A stretch of 64,000 nt of DNA from Metopolophium dirhodum (lineage: Eukaryota; Arthropoda; Insecta; Hemiptera; Aphididae). The stretch lies in assembly GCF_019925205.1 (NCBI RefSeq), contig NC_083565.1, forward strand, positions 29,540,241 through 29,604,240, given 5' to 3'. Positions within the stretch are counted from its first letter, which is position 1, and each line of letters starts with the position of its first letter. The notes under the pieces are model-generated. The model was not told the origin of the DNA. It saw only the letters and a program-made list of their open reading frames with translations, and did no database searches. Both the position numbers and the translations under genes were made by a program. Shown piece after piece: positions 61,089 through 64,000 of the stretch.

Positions 61089-61720
61089 GGTTGCACCCAA
61101 AAACCGTACACTTTTGATTTTAGCCCAAAAAAGGTCGATAGCCAAACACCGCACAGCTTAACGGTCATTGTATAACAAATTACCGTACATTTATAGTGGG
61201 TTAAAACGGCACGCTATTTTTAGTAAAAATAGTGAAAAGATAAGATTATATGATATGTACTATTGTTTCAATTTTAGGAAGAATTTTTACGTGACGGAGA
61301 TCGTATAAAGTTTTTAAAAAACGTCGGCAGTCGGTTTCAGCCAATCAAACTTTGAAAGTTTTAATTTTTTTTAAAATTAATATTTAAAATTTTTTAATAT
61401 ACCTATACATTTTTTGTTTTACATTTTTTTTAAATTAATATTTTAAATTATTGAATTTATACATTTTTAAGTTGACATTTTTTTAAAATTTTTAAATAAA
61501 ATTTTAAAAAAAATAGAACAAATTATTAATTGTACATATACACGTGCGTTTTTTGTTTATCGATCTTTTTGGGGTCAAAATCATAACTGTGCGGTTTTTA
61601 GATACGACAATTTCTAAAATTGTGCGGTTTTGACCTATTAAATGTGTGCGGTTTTAACCTACCAAAAGTGTGCGGTTTTGACCTGTATTTTATCAAAAGT
61701 GTGCGGTTTTTGCAGTCAAC
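61089..61720. mobile_element. Non-autonomous TIR transposon, 632 bp, 9-bp TSD
   Basis: It is flanked by direct GGATAGGAC at 61,080-61,088 and 61,721-61,729. The homologous left arm (near 56,108) is empty at the corresponding position ('gatataacataatgg' on the minus strand). The ends are imperfect inverted repeats: GGTTGCACCCAAAAACCG at the left, and the complement of '...CGGTTTTTGCAGTCAAC' at the right, followed in both by 'accg(t/c)acacttttgat'. The right side carries five GTGCGGTTTT repeats (61,589, 61,622, 61,646, 61,670, 61,701). The centre is very AT rich and non-coding. A 9-bp duplication is typical of Mutator-like elements, while hAT elements give 8 bp, so a Mutator-type MITE is the best guess. 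Confidence 0.8.
61585..61712 (-). repeat. Expanded subterminal repeats, AAAACCGCAC unit, 5 copies
   Basis: On the minus strand the unit reads AAAACCGCACACTTTTGRTAGGTY or close variants, with spacings of 33, 24, 24 and 31 bp. The left end of the element has a single counterpart, whose following sequence ('gattttagcccaaaaaaggt') matches the innermost right copy near 61,560-61,600. The right end has therefore gained copies by tandem expansion. Confidence 0.7.
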
Positions 61721-62188
61721 GGATAGGACATAATGGTCTTATCAGCGGTCTTCGAGGGGAACAATAAATTGAGGCCAAATAAAGTATACTTATATCGAGT
61801 ATCGACTATCGACTATCAATATAAAGTTGCCTCAATAGCCTTCCCCTCCGGGAACGCCGCCTCAAATGTATTTAACATAGGTGTGGACTATCCATATCTT
61901 TATTATCTATGGGCTTCATCCATAGCATGGATTAAGGTGTCAACAATCAAAGGATCAACTTGATAATTAAACACTTAAGTTCAGCAACCTGCAACTCAGG
62001 GTCTTTTTATTCAATGTTTCCTAATAAGTCATAAGAAGGTTAGTTAGGTAAACCTATGGTTAGTTGAAGCCAAAGAGTCAATAGGGCCTTTGCAATTCAA
62101 GATCTTTTCCTACGTATTCGGCATTGTTAACATAACTATTCTACCTTTACACTTTTTCTTCCCCCATCTCTCACAGCTATATACAGGT

Positions 62189-62356
62189 TCAGCCACTCTC
62201 ATTCCACACCACCATATGATCGGTATTCTGTCTATCCATCTCTTCTTCAGTCTTCTCGTCCATCATTTCTCCCCTAAATTAACTTCTATAGCCACTCTCA
62301 CTATCTCTTATCATACAGTGACCGAACCACCTAAACCTATTCTCTCTTGTTTTCAC
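62189..62356 (-). pseudogene. Non-LTR retrotransposon reverse transcriptase C-terminal remnant
   Basis: The minus-strand frame read from 62,356 downward gives VKTRENRFRWFGHCMIRDSE..., then a TAA stop at 62,281-62,279, then RGEMMDEKTEEEMDRQNTDH and a TGA. The motif RxRWFGHxxR followed by a stretch rich in basic and acidic residues is characteristic of the region after the reverse transcriptase domain in many insect LINE elements. It lies just past the right inverted arm. The fragment is short and has an in-frame stop, so it is a relic. The plus-strand 99-codon frame over the same DNA (62,090-62,389) is a shadow. Confidence 0.55.
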
Positions 62357-62389
62357 TACAATATGTACACTACCCTACACTACCCTTAA

Positions 62390-63480
62390 TTAATTAATTT
62401 CTTATTCTATCTTCTTTTGTACCTTAACACCTTACTTATTATTCTCATATCTGCTACTCTCACTCCACTTACCTACCCTAACCTTACATTTCTTTTTCAT
62501 CTTTCCCTTTCATACACCAAACATTCTGAAATCCTGTTGACCCATTTCCTTATCTTCACCATATCACAGACTACCTAATTCCTATTCACTCAGTCTCTAG
62601 TTACCTACAAGTCATCGTACTTGATTATCGGTGAAAATATTTAAATATCATTGAGCGAATTCCCTACTCGAAAGAATTGCTTAAAAAAATATCATGCCTC
62701 ACCAATTTTCTAATTTTAAACACGACTTTATTGATAGCCCGAATAGTGGTGTTATACCAGTATAGTTACAATACAAATATTGAAAATTTTCGGGCAATAC
62801 ATCGCCTGATCAATTAACTATAATAAAAAAAAACCTACTGAGAAATAAGAAAATACATACCCCGTGACGGAATCGAAATCTGCTACGAAAATTAGTCTTC
62901 GAAACACTGAAACGTTCACACATTTCAATCTGCTTATGATAATATATTATTCCCAGTTTGAAAATGTTCATTGACGAATACCATTTCTGAAATAACACGC
63001 ATCTTATGCAGTAAAATGTTCTACAATATTCTAATGACCTAGTTACAGTCTACAGATATTATATAAACCTACCTATAAATACCTAATATTAATTTTTATT
63101 ACACAGAGTTTGTATTTTTAAATGTTGTATTTAAGGATTTATTAGTTTTATTTTTATACCTAACAAAAATTACATTTATTCACAAGTCAGTTATCAACTA
63201 GAACACGACTACGAGTAAGACAGCGTTTGGATTGTTCGGACTGACGTATAATTTATTATTATTATACATTGCGCCTTTGGTAGGCAGTAGTAAACGTATA
63301 TGCTTCTACGTTATTTAGTTAACAGATTTTCCGCGACAATAAATATTTAATTCAAGTCTAAAAATTAAATGTAAGACCAAAATAATATAAAAACAAACTC
63401 ATGCATAAACATCGACTCTTCCAGTGAAACCTAGCTGTACTGCAGCACACGCTGTCGTCGAAGAAACAGCTATCTTCATC
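62390..63480. other. Non-coding AT-rich DNA
   Basis: It starts with pyrimidine-rich sequence ('ttcttattctatcttctttt', 'cttacctaccctaacc') and then ordinary AT-rich DNA. A 62-codon minus-strand frame (62,810-62,998) has no recognisable features and is not called. I recognise no RNA gene or element. Confidence 0.5.
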
Positions 63481-63484
63481 CGTC

Positions 63485-63550
63485 TACATCTCGCTCCATC
63501 TCCATCTCTCTCTACATCTCGCTCCATCTCCATCTCTCTCTACATCTCGC
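63485..63550 (+). repeat. 28-bp CT-rich minisatellite, about 2.4 copies
   Basis: 'tacatctcgc' starts at 63,485, 63,513 and 63,541, exactly 28 bp apart. Each of the first two copies continues 'tccatctccatctctctc'. Its immediate left ('catccgtctacatc') is related. A 71-codon frame across it (63,424-63,639) is simple-sequence driven. Confidence 0.85.
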
Positions 63551-64000
63551 TAATTGAAACTTATCTAGTATACAATACTAGTACCTTTATGATCTGTAAT
63601 ATATTCTGGTGTTCGATGAAAAAGATTGAAATAAGATAAAAATACATATTTTTTTGGTTTTGAATATGAAAGCTGTGAGATGATCGATATGAATTTTGTG
63701 AGAAATATAGAGGTACTAGAAAACTGAGACGAGTGTGTTGAATGAAATAAATTAAAAAATTGATTAACACAACAATCGCTTAAAAATTAATTTAATTCAA
63801 ATAATGAGATGAACCTTATTAGATCATTTAAATTTTCCAGAACAAGCCCCCAGTTGTTGGTCGCATGCCAATTTTAACCATATACTAGACCACAAGTTTA
63901 TAGACATTCTATAATGCATTCTGCTGCCGGTGGCCCTAGACACTGTTGGGGAAATTATATTTCTTTAGTAATTAAATTACGATACGAATTATAATTTACG
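63551..64000. other. AT-rich DNA to the window end, nothing recognised
   Basis: No convincing open frame, repeat or RNA gene. A slightly less AT-rich patch near 63,846-63,950 ('cccccagttgttggtcgcat', 'ctgctgccggtggccctaga') could be part of an interspersed repeat, but I cannot identify it. Confidence 0.4.

Larger units (their letters stand above)
61030..62136 (+). repeat. Right arm of the long inverted repeat, with insertion
   Basis: This is the reverse-complement partner of 55,700-56,161. Removing 61,089-61,729 (a 632-bp insert plus one copy of its 9-bp target duplication) leaves 466 bp, against 462 bp in the left arm. A perfect 24-bp inner inverted repeat is formed by 61,062-61,085 and 61,888-61,911. 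The apparent 76-codon frame at 61,733-61,963 lies across conserved repeat sequence. The left arm differs from it by many indels, so that frame is not a gene. Confidence 0.8.

Noticed and set aside
61733..61963. 76-codon frame in the right inverted arm
   Set aside because: The left arm copy has several indels over the same region, so the frame is not conserved. It is repeat DNA.
62090..62389. 99-codon plus-strand frame, histidine and proline rich
   Set aside because: It is the shadow of the minus-strand reverse transcriptase C-terminal remnant, which has the recognisable RWFGH motif.
62860..62890. tRNA-like T-arm ('ccgtgacggaatcgaaatc')
   Set aside because: No cloverleaf partners (acceptor, D or anticodon stems) can be found around it.
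63424..63639. 71-codon frame over the CT-rich minisatellite
   Set aside because: The serine/leucine/isoleucine bias comes from the 28-bp repeat. No other support.

Overview
This window looks eukaryotic and most likely comes from an insect. An aphid or close hemipteran relative is my best guess, but it is an inference. Reasons: strong AT richness, a (CCTAA)3 run matching the insect telomere unit TTAGG, GT...AG introns of 63-64 bp, words such as GTAGGTA and CCTACCTAC that are frequent in aphid DNA, and dense miniature DNA transposons. There is no bacterial or organellar gene organisation. No intact protein gene of known function can be supported.

Positions 1 to about 54,780 are one uninterrupted satellite DNA array of roughly 240 head-to-tail monomers (estimated from a mean of 229 bp over the first 20 complete monomers). 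Monomers combine two kinds of head (A: 'ggaaacc ... ctgtaggactctacattac'; B: 'aaaaaacaaaa ... acagaagaaaaatacaattc') with three kinds of tail: long (L, about 235 bp in total), short (S, about 203 bp, lacking about 32 bp) and C (about 242 bp, 'catagggcaccaaattatc'). All share one GC-rich box (ggaGGGTGTTGGCGCCCGCAGGCAAATGCAT), which stands out in otherwise A-tract-rich DNA. The array has three domains: (1) 1-39,436, with C monomers and a staggered chain of kilobase-scale tandem duplications (offsets of about 3,337, 2,777, 3,864 and 3,574 bp); (2) 39,437-44,272, without C monomers, a regular pentamer of about 1,146 bp repeated four times; (3) 44,273-54,110, with diverged C monomers and a 2,795-bp duplication. 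The array then decays over 54,110-54,780. Short open frames inside it are by-products of the repeat.

Positions 54,780-64,000 are non-satellite, AT-rich DNA built largely from nested transposable elements. Two inverted arms of about 465 bp (55,700-56,161 and 61,030-62,136) enclose a 4.0-kb element (56,365-60,386). That element has 17-bp terminal inverted repeats, subterminal AGTACTGG motifs, a promoter-like CpG-rich stretch and a spliced but frameshifted gene (59,117-59,825; the product is faintly DUF4806-like). Three miniature elements are visible: 58,555-58,698 in the first intron of that gene, 60,891-61,017, and 61,089-61,720. The last sits in the right arm, is flanked by a 9-bp target-site duplication, and its insertion is confirmed by the unfilled left arm. 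A worn C-terminal fragment of a non-LTR retrotransposon reverse transcriptase lies on the minus strand at 62,189-62,356. The remainder holds only simple repeats and AT-rich DNA.

All coordinates and offsets come from reading the sequence by eye. Edges of satellite blocks are good only to about one monomer.
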